NCBI RefSeq assembly: GCF_017426705.2
Contig: NZ_CP147251.1
Location: 3,136,501 to 3,200,500 of the forward strand
DNA from: Enterococcus sp. DIV2402
GTDB taxonomy: Bacteria; Bacillota; Bacilli; Lactobacillales; Enterococcaceae
Direction of reading: 5' to 3'
DNA length: 64,000 nucleotides
Below the pieces are notes generated by a model. It had not been told where the DNA came from. It worked only from the letters and a program-made list of their open reading frames with translations, and ran no database searches. A program made the translations under genes and the position numbers. This document shows, piece by piece, positions 1-8,336 of the stretch (position 1 is the stretch's first letter; every line of letters starts with the position of its first letter).

Positions 1-317
1 TGAATGACTAGCTTTTCATTTTTGGCAACCCGTTTTTTAACAGCAGAAAAATCTTGTTGTTCTTCTGCAATTAACGTTTTTAATGTCTGGCGATTCGCTT
101 TTTCTTCTGCTTGATTGATTTCGGTTACTTTTTGCTTTAATAGTTCTGAGTCTTCTTCAGAAATAAATTCCGAGTTTAAAATCGTTTGAATTTGTCGTTC
201 TTGTTTATCTTGTTGTGTATAAACTTCTTGGTACGCATTGGCATTCTCATTTGCTGCAACAACCCCTGTAGCTGAAAATGCTAAAATAATACCTACTACT
301 GCACGTCTTAATTTCAT
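1..317 (-). CDS. Secreted protein of unknown function, 3' part beyond the window
   Basis: The reading frame starts with ATG at 317 and stays open to the window edge (105 codons visible), so only the N-terminal part is seen. It opens with MKLRRAVVGIILAF and a small-residue stretch (ATGVVAAN), a typical Sec signal peptide with likely cleavage after VAA and no lipobox. The mature part is hydrophilic, rich in E, K and Q, and probably helical or coiled (EEKANRQTLKTLIAEEQ). The next gene on the same strand (339-803) ends 21 bases upstream, so the two are probably co-transcribed. The family is not recognised; export is a solid inference, function is unknown. Confidence 0.7.
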   Translation of the reverse strand, partial: MKLRRAVVGIILAFSATGVVAANENANAYQEVYTQQDKQERQIQTILNSEFISEEDSELLKQKVTEINQAEEKANRQTLKTLIAEEQQDFSAVKKRVAKNEKLVI

Positions 318-338
318 TTTACACCCTACCTACTCGCA

Positions 339-803
339 CTATTTTTCTTGTTCTATCAAAGTTTGATACCCAATTAATGTCAACGTTGTTTCTTGATTAT
401 CACCATCCTTTAAATGGTTATAATAATTTTTTATCAATGACAATGTTTGTTTTGTCTCAGTTAATTGATGGGCATTCACATCTAACACTTTTTGGTTCAC
501 TGCGTGTGTTAATTGGTAATCTATAAAAAATAACAATTCTTTATCTTTCAATGTTTCGACATCATGTTTTTTCAAAAAACGTTTTAATTGATAAAAATTT
601 TTAGTCTCCACACGAATATGCCAGGCATAATAAAGTGCGACCCCCATCGCAAACAAATACACGACAAATGGATTTATTCGAATCAAATCTAATGAAACAA
701 AGATACTCGCTAAAATAAGTAAGCTAATCGAGACGAAAAGCACCTTCCACTCGTATTGTTTATATTTTTTATAACGTGCGACTATCTGTTGATACTCATT
801 CAT
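339..803 (-). CDS. Small membrane protein, two TM segments, unknown function
   Basis: 154 residues. The start at 803 follows a GGGGA ribosome site with a 7-base gap. The N-terminus is basic (YKKYKQYEWK), followed by two adjacent membrane segments at about residues 20-38 and 44-62, then a soluble C-terminal tail of about 90 residues that is probably helical. The topology suggests a hairpin in the membrane with the tail on the cytoplasmic side. It lies immediately upstream of the secreted protein at 1-317 on the same strand, suggesting a two-gene unit acting at the envelope. I do not recognise the family. Confidence 0.65.
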   Translation of the reverse strand: MNEYQQIVARYKKYKQYEWKVLFVSISLLILASIFVSLDLIRINPFVVYLFAMGVALYYAWHIRVETKNFYQLKRFLKKHDVETLKDKELLFFIDYQLTHAVNQKVLDVNAHQLTETKQTLSLIKNYYNHLKDGDNQETTLTLIGYQTLIEQEK

Positions 804-1000
804 AACAAAATCCCCAATTATAGTTATTTCCTTAATGATAACTTGTTCTTTTTATAGTGACAACCTTTATTTAACCATCATTAAATAAAATAACTAGTTA
901 CTTATAAAAGAAATAACAAACAATCAATTGAATTGACAGAAATACAGCTTTCCTTTAGCCTAATAATCGTAACTACTTTTGTTATTTTAAGGAGATGCTT

Positions 1001-3169
1001 ATGAAGAGAATAGGGATTAAATGGCAACAATGGGGAATTTTATTAGCAACAAGTGTGTTACTTATTCCAGTGTCAACAGGGGTTTTAGACACAATCGATT
1101 CAACCAGTGGCACAGAACAAACCACTGTCGAAAGTATAGCAACATCCACTAGTCTATCTGAATACGTCACTTCAGATGAAGAACAACTCACTTCCAGTAG
1201 TGAACAGAAAAATACAACCGATTCTACTTTAATAACAACTGAATCTGCAACTAATTTTTCTGTTGAGTCTACCGAAAATTCTTCCGAAGTACCCAGTACC
1301 TTTACGTTGGCAGACTATGAAAATAGTTCGGCATTAGAACTTGCAGCAGCTGTCCGGCAACAGCGTGTGACTAGTGTTCAATTAGTCCAATTCGCTTTTC
1401 AAAAAATTCGCGAGCAAGATGATACCTACAATGCCATGATTTCTTTGCGTGAAACAGAAGCGCTCAAAGAAGCCGCTGAAATTGAAGATACAGGACAACC
1501 TTTTTTAGGTGTTCCTTTAATTGTCAAAGGATTGGGTCACACAATTGCTGGTGGGAGTAACTCAAACGGTTTAACATTTTCAAAAGATGTCGTTTCACGT
1601 TCAACCGGAACGTTCACGAAAGCTTTTCAAAATGCTGGTTTTATTGTGATTGGGCAAACCAATTATCCAGAAATGGGATTAAAAAATATTACAAATTCCA
1701 AGCTCTATGGTCCGACAGGTAGTGCGTGGAATCCTTTATATCAAGCAGGTGGTTCTTCTGGCGGTTCAGCAACTGGGGTCGCTGCTGGTTATACACCGAT
1801 TGGTACAGGAAGCGATGCCGGTGGTTCCATTCGTATCCCAGCTTCTTGGAATGGCATTATTGGGATGAAGCCTTCTCGAGGTGTTTTAGTTGGCAATTCC
1901 GCTAGCGAACGTGGGCAAACCAGTCATTTTGCAGAAACAAAAACGATGGATGATACCATCACTTTGTTTGATACGTTTAAAACACAAGAATTGCCACAAC
2001 TTTCATTAACACAAGACGTTAAAATCGCCTACTCGACTAAATCACCTGTGGGTACGCCCGTTGAACCAGAAGCCGTTCAAGCAGTAGAAACAGCCATTGA
2101 TTTTTTACGTCAACAAGGCTTTCAAGTAGAAGAAGTCGAGCAACCTTATGACGGTGTCCAGTTGATGGAAAATTATTATACAATCGGTGCTAGCTCCATG
2201 GGCATCATTGATTTTTTAGCTAAACAACAAGCAAAACGACCGGTTGAAATGGAAGATGTTGATTGGACGACTTGGGCATTGTTTCAAACAAGTAAAGATT
2301 TAACAACCGCAGATGTTGATCAAGCATGGGAAGCGGTTCGGCAAATTGGTGCAGAACTGGCTTCGTTTCAAGAAAAATATCCTTTATTTTTAACACCGAC
2401 GACTGCTTCGACTGCCCCTTTGCTAAATGATACAGCCATGCTTCCAGAACACATTGAAGCTATCAAGAATATGGAAACTTTGTCTAAAGAAGAAAAATTG
2501 CAACTAGTTTATGATCAATGGTTACCAGGTCTAACGCATACACCGTTTACCCAAGTAGCAAATTTAACAGGTACACCTGCGATTAGTTTACCAACTTATG
2601 TTTCAACAGATGGCTTACCCTTAGGCATTCAATTTATGGCTGCTCAAAATAACGACTATTTATTACTGGAAGTCGGAAAATTATTTGAAGAAAATCAACA
2701 ATTCAATCAAATCGCGCAAACGCCAGAAACACCTGAAGAACCCGATGATTCAAGTGATGAAGAAATTCAATCAAGTAGCACCATAGAATCGAGCACCAAA
2801 ACCTCAGAATCAAACTCGGGAGAATCGACTTCAGATACACATACACAATCAAGCAGCACCATAGAATCTTCGACAAGTGAAACAACTGGTTCCACAGAAT
2901 CAACAACTGAAAATGAAACTTCTACTAATAGTACCAACGATTCTTCTTCCAAAGAGGAAACGTCAACTAGTAGCACAAAAAAGCATACAACTGAATCAAA
3001 AACAACTTCGTCAACAAAAAAAACAAATAAACCAACTGCTAAAGAAAAAAATCCCCCTTCCAAGAATTTACCTAGAACGGGAGAATCCGAAAATATTTTG
3101 CCAATTGCTGGTGTTAGTATTCTCGTGATTGCAGGCGGTTTTGTAGCTTGGCGAAAACTTAAAAACTAG
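1001..3169 (+). CDS. LPXTG-anchored amidase-signature hydrolase
   Basis: 722 residues. ATG at 1001 is preferred over ATG at 995 because AAGGAG (989-994) sits six bases before it. Order: signal peptide (1-28), Ser/Thr-rich linker (30-100), amidase-signature domain (~103-580), a long Ser/Thr/Glu-rich wall-spanning stalk (~590-680), then LPRTGE, a hydrophobic helix and a basic tail, i.e. a sortase substrate. The catalytic elements of amidase-signature enzymes are visible: Lys in LIVKG (~176), the cis-Ser of GGSSGGS (~252) and the nucleophile Ser of GSDAGGSIR (~276). The family hydrolyses amide bonds; the substrate cannot be read from sequence. Surface anchoring suggests an extracellular amide or peptide substrate. 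Confident on fold and location, not on substrate. Confidence 0.9.
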   Translation: MKRIGIKWQQWGILLATSVLLIPVSTGVLDTIDSTSGTEQTTVESIATSTSLSEYVTSDEEQLTSSSEQKNTTDSTLITTESATNFSVESTENSSEVPSTFTLADYENSSALELAAAVRQQRVTSVQLVQFAFQKIREQDDTYNAMISLRETEALKEAAEIEDTGQPFLGVPLIVKGLGHTIAGGSNSNGLTFSKDVVSRSTGTFTKAFQNAGFIVIGQTNYPEMGLKNITNSKLYGPTGSAWNPLYQAGGSSGGSATGVAAGYTPIGTGSDAGGSIRIPASWNGIIGMKPSRGVLVGNSASERGQTSHFAETKTMDDTITLFDTFKTQELPQLSLTQDVKIAYSTKSPVGTPVEPEAVQAVETAIDFLRQQGFQVEEVEQPYDGVQLMENYYTIGASSMGIIDFLAKQQAKRPVEMEDVDWTTWALFQTSKDLTTADVDQAWEAVRQIGAELASFQEKYPLFLTPTTASTAPLLNDTAMLPEHIEAIKNMETLSKEEKLQLVYDQWLPGLTHTPFTQVANLTGTPAISLPTYVSTDGLPLGIQFMAAQNNDYLLLEVGKLFEENQQFNQIAQTPETPEEPDDSSDEEIQSSSTIESSTKTSESNSGESTSDTHTQSSSTIESSTSETTGSTESTTENETSTNSTNDSSSKEETSTSSTKKHTTESKTTSSTKKTNKPTAKEKNPPSKNLPRTGESENILPIAGVSILVIAGGFVAWRKLKN

Positions 3170-3207
3170 TTTGCCTAACAGAAAAAACGCCATTATAGTT
3201 TGAACTA

Positions 3208-3242
3208 TGTACCGACCCCAAAAAGCTAGACCAAAAATCTAA
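3208..3242. mobile_element. Probable terminal inverted-repeat remnant of an IS3-family element
   Basis: The stretch beginning TGTACCGACCCCAAAAAGC resembles the outer ends of IS3-family elements of lactic acid bacteria (pattern TGNACYGACCCCAAAAAGTTAGA). Only about 35 bases remain; no transposase or second end is nearby. It abuts the first in-frame codons of the truncated reading frame at 3243, as expected if an insertion or deletion removed the start of that gene. The IS assignment comes from memory of terminal sequences and is tentative. Confidence 0.4.
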
Positions 3243-3536
3243 CTCCATGATGGTGGTATAGAAGTCAAAGAATTTTTAATTTCTAACTTTACGTACCTTT
3301 TGAAACATCCAGAAGATAATTTAGAGAAGATGATGAATGAATCTAGTTCTCTAGTTGAAGACGAAAAACAAAATTATCAAAATGCCCTTACCACTTTAAA
3401 AAATGATGAACTGGAATTTAGTCATATTGAAGTAGCGATACCGAAATCCGTTTATTCTACATTTGTGACAACTGAAAATTTCTATTACGTTACATTAGAA
3501 GATTTATCGCTTTTTTCAATGTATCAAACAGAATAA
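3243..3536 (+). pseudogene. 5'-truncated hypothetical gene
   Basis: The frame is open from 3243 to the stop at 3536 and reads like real protein throughout (IEVKEFLISNFTYLLKHPED onward), but there is no ribosome site or good start. A TTG at 3300 would give 78 residues without a Shine-Dalgarno sequence. The frame begins exactly where the IS-end-like sequence stops. The C-terminal part is acidic and soluble. Most likely the 3' part of a gene whose 5' end was lost through an IS event. Family not recognised. Confidence 0.45.
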
Positions 3537-3579
3537 CGATAAATCTGTTATAATCAAAGGGAAATGGAAGGTGTTAAGT

Positions 3580-4056
3580 ATGAATCATAATGATCGTTTA
3601 ACGCGCTTACGTTATGCGCTAGACATTAAAGATAACGATATGATAAAAATTTTTGCATTAGGTGGCGTAACTGTTACTAAAGAAGAAGTTCGAGAAATGT
3701 TGAAGAAAAAAGATGAAGAAAATTATGAATTAGAATTAACCAATGAAAATTTTGAACGATTTCTAAACGGGATGATTACTTCGCAACGCGGTGTGCGTGA
3801 AGGTGCTCCTGAACCCGTGCTGGAACTGCATAATGGCAATGCCAATAACTTGTTACTAAAGAAATTAAAAATTGCCCTGTCCCTAACTAGTGAAGATATG
3901 TTAGAGATTTTAGCACTCGCAGGAGTGAACGTTTCTAAAGGAGAACTAGGTGCCATTTTACGTAAAGAAGGACACCGCAATTATAAACCTTGTTTGGATA
4001 AATATGCGCGTAATTTCTTGAAGGGGTTAATGTTAGAATATCGTAAAGATAAATAG
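3580..4056 (+). CDS. DUF1456 (YehS-like) protein
   Basis: 158 residues. ATG at 3580 is chosen because GGAAGGTG lies six bases upstream; the GTG at 3571 is inside that site. The protein consists of two similar halves, each beginning with LRYALDIKDNDMIKIFALGGVTV or LKIALSLTSEDMLEILALAGVNV-like text and followed by (K/R)EEV/GEL and an FLNG/FLKG motif. This tandem arrangement is the hallmark of DUF1456/YehS, cytoplasmic proteins of unknown biochemical role. A TATAAT at 3549-3554 could be its -10 box. Monocistronic: a terminator follows at once. Confidence 0.85.
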   Translation: MNHNDRLTRLRYALDIKDNDMIKIFALGGVTVTKEEVREMLKKKDEENYELELTNENFERFLNGMITSQRGVREGAPEPVLELHNGNANNLLLKKLKIALSLTSEDMLEILALAGVNVSKGELGAILRKEGHRNYKPCLDKYARNFLKGLMLEYRKDK

Positions 4057-4062
4057 AAAAAT

Positions 4063-4100
4063 AACCGCATCAGATGAAATTCTGATGCGGTTTATTTTTT
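4063..4100. terminator. Bidirectional intrinsic terminator
   Basis: AACCGCATCAGA (4063-4074) pairs with TCTGATGCGGTT (4081-4092), followed by a T-rich run on the plus strand and an A-rich run before the stem that serves the minus strand. It sits between two convergent genes (DUF1456 and the 5'-nucleotidase). Confidence 0.9.
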
Positions 4101-4102
4101 GA

Positions 4103-6055
4103 TTATTTACTACGTTTTTCATTAATCGCTTGGTACAATTCACCTGTTGTTTGAATATCTGGCAACTCTTCAACCGCTATATTGGCTTTTTTAGCTAATG
4201 CATCAATATCTTGTTGGGTTACTTCGTCGTTGATATTGATAGAAGCAATGTTGGTCACTTTACCTTCTTCCATACTAGGCAATTCTAAAATCTCTGCATT
4301 GACTAAATCAACAACATCTTGGCGTACTTCTGCATCATTTTCTATACCAATAATTTTCCAATTGTTTAACAGAACACCTTCATAAACGCCATCTTTCTCT
4401 TCTTTAATATAACGAGCAGACAGTTCTCTAATACGTCCTTCTACTTCACCAAATGCGTCTTGAGCAAAAGTGGAATAGCCTTCTTTAAATTCTCTGCCGG
4501 CTAACGGTCCATCTTCAGATACTAAAAAGTTCATTCTGTATTGATTCATTCCAATTTTAAGCGTTTCATCCTCTTTGATTGGCGTATCGTCTAAACGTCT
4601 TAAATTGACAATTCGTTCACCCGATTCTTTTGTAAGATCAATCTCATATTTCACATTGTAAAAACGGTCATTCGTATTGTATTTACTTGTTCGGCGTTCT
4701 GGATTAAAGCTGACTGTCACATCGCCCGGTTTCGTTTGATTATAATAATCAGCGCCCCATTCCATATAATCTTTTAAATCTTTACCCGTAATTTCATAGA
4801 CCGTCACTTCACCATCTGTAAATTGATAGTTTCGTGCAATATCTTTTTTCTTAATTTCTCCCATGTCTAAAGACGGTGTGTCAGTGTCAATTTGAAACGC
4901 GACTACATCGGCTCCTTGACTGTAATGAAGCATCACTTCACCAAAGAAATTGACTAACGGTGTTTCTTGAATTTGTGCAGATGAAATCCCTTGAATCTCA
5001 TTTTCAGGAACTAAATCCATGCCCACAAGTTCGCCTAATACTGTATTTGCATCTTTTCTCGCACGTTCATGCGAAGGTTTTAGCAGTTCATTAATTTCAG
5101 GATCTTCTTCATAGCCAGCCACTTCTATGGCAGAACCAGATTTATCCTTCACTTCATAGCCATCCTCATTTTTAGTTAAGGTTAAATCCACACGCGAAAC
5201 AAAACGGCCATATTTATCAGGTTCAACAATCAATACATCATTGATGAACTCTTCTTCTACCAATGTATGCATGTGACCAGCAAATACCACATCCAATTCT
5301 GGAACGGCTTCTGCCATATCTGCTACGCCAGTATTGTGCACATCGTTTTCATTCGATATTCCCATGTGAACAACACCAACTAAGACATCGACATCTTTTT
5401 TCAACTCTTTTACCACTTCAATCGTTTCTTTGACAGGATCAGTTAATTTTTTTCCATCAAAAATATCTGTATCTTTCTTAAACTCCGCAACTAATGGCGT
5501 CGTCATCCCAATAAAACCAAGTTTCACACCATCGCGTTCCACAATTTTATACGAATCAAAATACGGCGTTCCATCTTCCAACTGTACGTTTCCAGCTAAA
5601 ACACCCCCATCAAACTGCTCAGTGATATTGTCCAAAACATCAAATCCATAATCGAACTCATGATTTCCCATCGTCCAAACATCATAATCCAAGGCTTTTA
5701 ACACTTCTGTGGCTGGATGATGGTCATCATTTTTAAACAATTCCGCTGAATTATCTTGAATCAAATCACCCGCATCAACTAAAATTGTATGCTCATTGTT
5801 ATCGCGAACTTCTTTGACAATCGTACTAATTTGCGCAAAGCTTCCCGCCTTATTTTCCACATCCATCGCATAATCCCACGCCATATAGCGACCATGAATA
5901 TCCGATGTCCCTAAAATAGTGATTTGTTTCTCTTCAGAATTAGCGCTCTCCGTTTCTTTGTCTTCACTGGTCGTATTAGTCGCACAGCCAGCAAGTACTC
6001 CCATGCTTAATAAAACAACTACTTTCTTGTTTATATATTTCTTCATATTCCCCAT
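4103..6055 (-). CDS. Lipoprotein 5'-nucleotidase / cyclic phosphodiesterase (metallophosphatase)
   Basis: 650 residues. Signal peptide with lipobox LAGC (Cys ~24), so it is anchored outside the membrane. Calcineurin-like metallophosphatase motifs appear in order: SDIHG (D52, H54), DAGDLIQ (D97), GNHEFDYG (N131, H132) and GHMHT, the bimetal centre of the UshA/CpdB family. The C-terminal half (~370-560) matches the 5'-nucleotidase specificity domain. Family members dephosphorylate extracellular nucleotides or cyclic nucleotides for nucleoside and phosphate salvage; in Gram-positives such ecto-enzymes can also alter extracellular ATP or adenosine. ATG at 6046 (MKKYINKK) is an alternative start and gives a more usual signal peptide. 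Monocistronic. Confidence 0.9.
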   Translation of the reverse strand: MGNMKKYINKKVVVLLSMGVLAGCATNTTSEDKETESANSEEKQITILGTSDIHGRYMAWDYAMDVENKAGSFAQISTIVKEVRDNNEHTILVDAGDLIQDNSAELFKNDDHHPATEVLKALDYDVWTMGNHEFDYGFDVLDNITEQFDGGVLAGNVQLEDGTPYFDSYKIVERDGVKLGFIGMTTPLVAEFKKDTDIFDGKKLTDPVKETIEVVKELKKDVDVLVGVVHMGISNENDVHNTGVADMAEAVPELDVVFAGHMHTLVEEEFINDVLIVEPDKYGRFVSRVDLTLTKNEDGYEVKDKSGSAIEVAGYEEDPEINELLKPSHERARKDANTVLGELVGMDLVPENEIQGISSAQIQETPLVNFFGEVMLHYSQGADVVAFQIDTDTPSLDMGEIKKKDIARNYQFTDGEVTVYEITGKDLKDYMEWGADYYNQTKPGDVTVSFNPERRTSKYNTNDRFYNVKYEIDLTKESGERIVNLRRLDDTPIKEDETLKIGMNQYRMNFLVSEDGPLAGREFKEGYSTFAQDAFGEVEGRIRELSARYIKEEKDGVYEGVLLNNWKIIGIENDAEVRQDVVDLVNAEILELPSMEEGKVTNIASININDEVTQQDIDALAKKANIAVEELPDIQTTGELYQAINEKRSK

Positions 6056-6271
6056 CTACCCTTAGCCCTTTCTAAGGATATTCCTCCTCTACACTTTTTG
6101 AAAACAGTTTCAAGAAATAGCATAACATACTGCGGTTTTATGGGCAATTGAAGGAACACTATTAGTTTTCTTCAAGTGAAATATGAAAACTTTATCCAAA
6201 ATAAATAACATCTTATTACTGTCCGCTGAAGAGATAGTGATTCCTCAATATCTCCATTCATGGCACCTTTG

Positions 6272-7186
6272 TTACTTTTCGTACAACTCATCCCCTAAAA
6301 CCGTACATAATTCTTTTGATTCTAAGTCTAAAATATAGTCATGCAAGCTTTCAATAAATCCGTTTATTTTTTGGTTACGTGCTTCTCCTTGACCCATTTT
6401 ATAAATTAAGTATAGCGTGCGATGAATGTCACTTTCTGTGGGAACTGTTTTAATATGATCATTTTTTTGAATGATATCCTGATAAACACATAACGGTACG
6501 ATTGCCCATGTATCTTCTGATTCTAGATAATCCATCAGCAGTTCAGGAGAATCCAGCGTAATTCTTGCAGGAATACTACTATCCCATTGACGATAGTACC
6601 AATCTTTATAATCCGGTCCCCAGCCAATATAGATTTGATCTGACCGTTTCAACTCATCAAGCTGATGATAATTAGAAAAGCGGTTATCATAAATAATCAA
6701 TAACGGTTCATTGATTAACTCTTTTGTGGTTACTTGATTCGATTGATAGGGTTTAGAAACAATGCCAATATCTATATCAAACGAATTCACCATACTATAA
6801 ATCGTTCGATTCCAATGTGAACTGACATGAATTTGATAGGACTCTGCTAAATAACTTCTATAAAGACCTCGAAATAAATAAGTATTCACACTTTGCGGCG
6901 CACCAATTTTTAAATGTGGAAGTAAGGGTGCTTGTTTCCACTCATTCACTTCATTTTCTAATTCGATATATCGTGCGGCATAATCCAAAAATTCAATACC
7001 CTTTTCCGTGAGTTCTAGCTTTTTTTTACCCGAACGACGCTTAATTAAACGTGTGTCTAGCTCCTCTTCTAAAGCAGATAACCGGTCTGAAAGCGTCGAT
7101 TGGCTAATATATAACTTGTCTGCTGCTTTTGTAAAATTGTTTGTTTCAACAATCGTTAGAAACGCATTAATCTGATTTAAATTCAT
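6272..7186 (-). CDS. LysR-family transcriptional regulator
   Basis: 304 residues starting MNLNQINAFLTIVETNNFTK. ATG at 7186 has AGGAG seven bases upstream; an ATG at 7204 would lie before this site and is rejected. The N-terminal winged helix (QSTLSDRLSALEEELDTRL) and C-terminal substrate-binding-like domain are typical of LysR regulators. It is transcribed away from the phosphosulfolactate-synthase-like gene at 7461, the classical layout in which the regulator controls the divergent operon and itself. Candidate operators lie in the shared 270-base gap. The coinducer is unknown but should relate to the substrate of the two enzymes. Confidence 0.9.
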   Translation of the reverse strand: MNLNQINAFLTIVETNNFTKAADKLYISQSTLSDRLSALEEELDTRLIKRRSGKKKLELTEKGIEFLDYAARYIELENEVNEWKQAPLLPHLKIGAPQSVNTYLFRGLYRSYLAESYQIHVSSHWNRTIYSMVNSFDIDIGIVSKPYQSNQVTTKELINEPLLIIYDNRFSNYHQLDELKRSDQIYIGWGPDYKDWYYRQWDSSIPARITLDSPELLMDYLESEDTWAIVPLCVYQDIIQKNDHIKTVPTESDIHRTLYLIYKMGQGEARNQKINGFIESLHDYILDLESKELCTVLGDELYEK

Positions 7187-7202
7187 CACTTCACTCCTAA
7201 TC

Positions 7203-7248
7203 ATCGGAAAAACCGATAGTAATAACGAGAATCTATATTTATATATAG
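7203..7248. promoter_or_regulatory. Candidate LysR operators in the divergent promoter region
   Basis: ATCGGAAAAACCGAT (7203-7217) is a perfect dyad containing T-N11-A, the LysR-type box. A second dyad, TCTATAT-N4-ATATAGA (7232-7249), lies 15 bases further towards the enzyme operon. Two spaced dyads between a lysR gene and its divergent partner fit the regulatory and activation sites of this family. Confidence 0.55.
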
Positions 7249-7460
7249 AAGCTACAATGCTACTATAACACCAAGGTTACATCAACACTTTATCACACAT
7301 TAGTAAAACAGTCGCCATTATTTCTTTATTAGAAGTTAATTTTTTTGATAAGGAAACTGATAAAAACGGAAAATACGTTTATAGATATAACAGAGGAAAG
7401 GTGGATAGTAAAAAGTAATTAGCAAACTTCAATTTAAACTTAGAAAAGGATTGTGATTAT

Positions 7461-8297
7461 ATGACAAACAATAAAGCATTTTCAAAAATTAGACATAATA
7501 GTAGACCAAAAAAACCAAGAAAATATGGTGTCAGTGAAATCCGTGGCCCTTACTACAATGTTATGGGTGAACGCTATTTAAGAGACATTATGGAAACAAT
7601 GGGCGAACATGTAGATATCATAAAATTTGCTGGTGGTTCATTCTCCTTAATGCCAGAAGATCAATTAATCAATTTCATCAATATTTGCCATGAATATGAT
7701 GTAAAAGTGGATACTGGTGGTTGGATGGAATATGTCTTGACGCAAGGTATCGAAGCAGTTGACCATTATATTAGCGAATGTAAAAGATTAGGCTTTGATA
7801 TTATCGAAATTTCAACTGGATTCCTAACAATACCAAGTGACGATATTGTGCGCTTAACCAAACGTGTGCAAGATGCTGGTTTATTGGCTAAACCAGAGAT
7901 TGGCATTCAATTCGGTTCTGGAGGAACAAATACCGTTGCACAAAACGAAGCTGCCGGTTTAACAGACATCGATAAAGCAATCGAGACTGGTAAAAAATGT
8001 TTAGAAGCAGGCGCTTATATGTTAATGATCGAATCAGAAGGCATTACTGAAAGTGTGGATACTTGGCGAACAGATATGGTCTCTAAATTTGTGAAAGAAT
8101 TGGGGACAGAAAAAGTGATGTTTGAAGCTGCTGACCCGAATGTTTTTGCTTGGTACATTAAAAATTATGGTCCTGAAATCAACCTTTTTGTCGACCATAG
8201 CCAAATTGTCCAACTTGAAGGTTTGCGTAGAGGTATTTGGGGCAATACTGAATTATTTGGTCGCGTCCTTACATTGGATGACGGCAAAAACGATTAA
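7461..8297 (+). CDS. Phosphosulfolactate synthase (ComA) family protein
   Basis: 278 residues, with AAAGGA upstream of the ATG. The sequence follows the ComA/phosphosulfolactate synthase TIM-barrel family: GVSEIRGPYY near the N-terminus, DIIKFAGGSFSLMP, a DTGGWMEYV segment, IEISTGFLTIP, PEIGIQFGSGG, ESEGITE, and the C-terminal FVDHSQIVQLEGLRRG. Characterised members add sulfite to phosphoenolpyruvate to give phosphosulfolactate (coenzyme M or sulfolactate formation). No ComB phosphatase or ComC dehydrogenase is adjacent; the partner is an MmgE/PrpD protein 39 bases downstream. In this setting the reaction may be related but different (a C-S or other addition/elimination on a three-carbon acid). 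Family assignment firm, substrate open. Confidence 0.85.
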   Translation: MTNNKAFSKIRHNSRPKKPRKYGVSEIRGPYYNVMGERYLRDIMETMGEHVDIIKFAGGSFSLMPEDQLINFINICHEYDVKVDTGGWMEYVLTQGIEAVDHYISECKRLGFDIIEISTGFLTIPSDDIVRLTKRVQDAGLLAKPEIGIQFGSGGTNTVAQNEAAGLTDIDKAIETGKKCLEAGAYMLMIESEGITESVDTWRTDMVSKFVKELGTEKVMFEAADPNVFAWYIKNYGPEINLFVDHSQIVQLEGLRRGIWGNTELFGRVLTLDDGKND

Positions 8298-8336
8298 TCT
8301 TATTTTTGAAACAGTTAGAATATGGAGGTTGAATAA

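Noticed and set aside
2703..3128. Antisense and out-of-frame readings in the Ser/Thr-rich stalk of the amidase
   Set aside because: Low-complexity repeats keep other frames open by chance; no ribosome sites.
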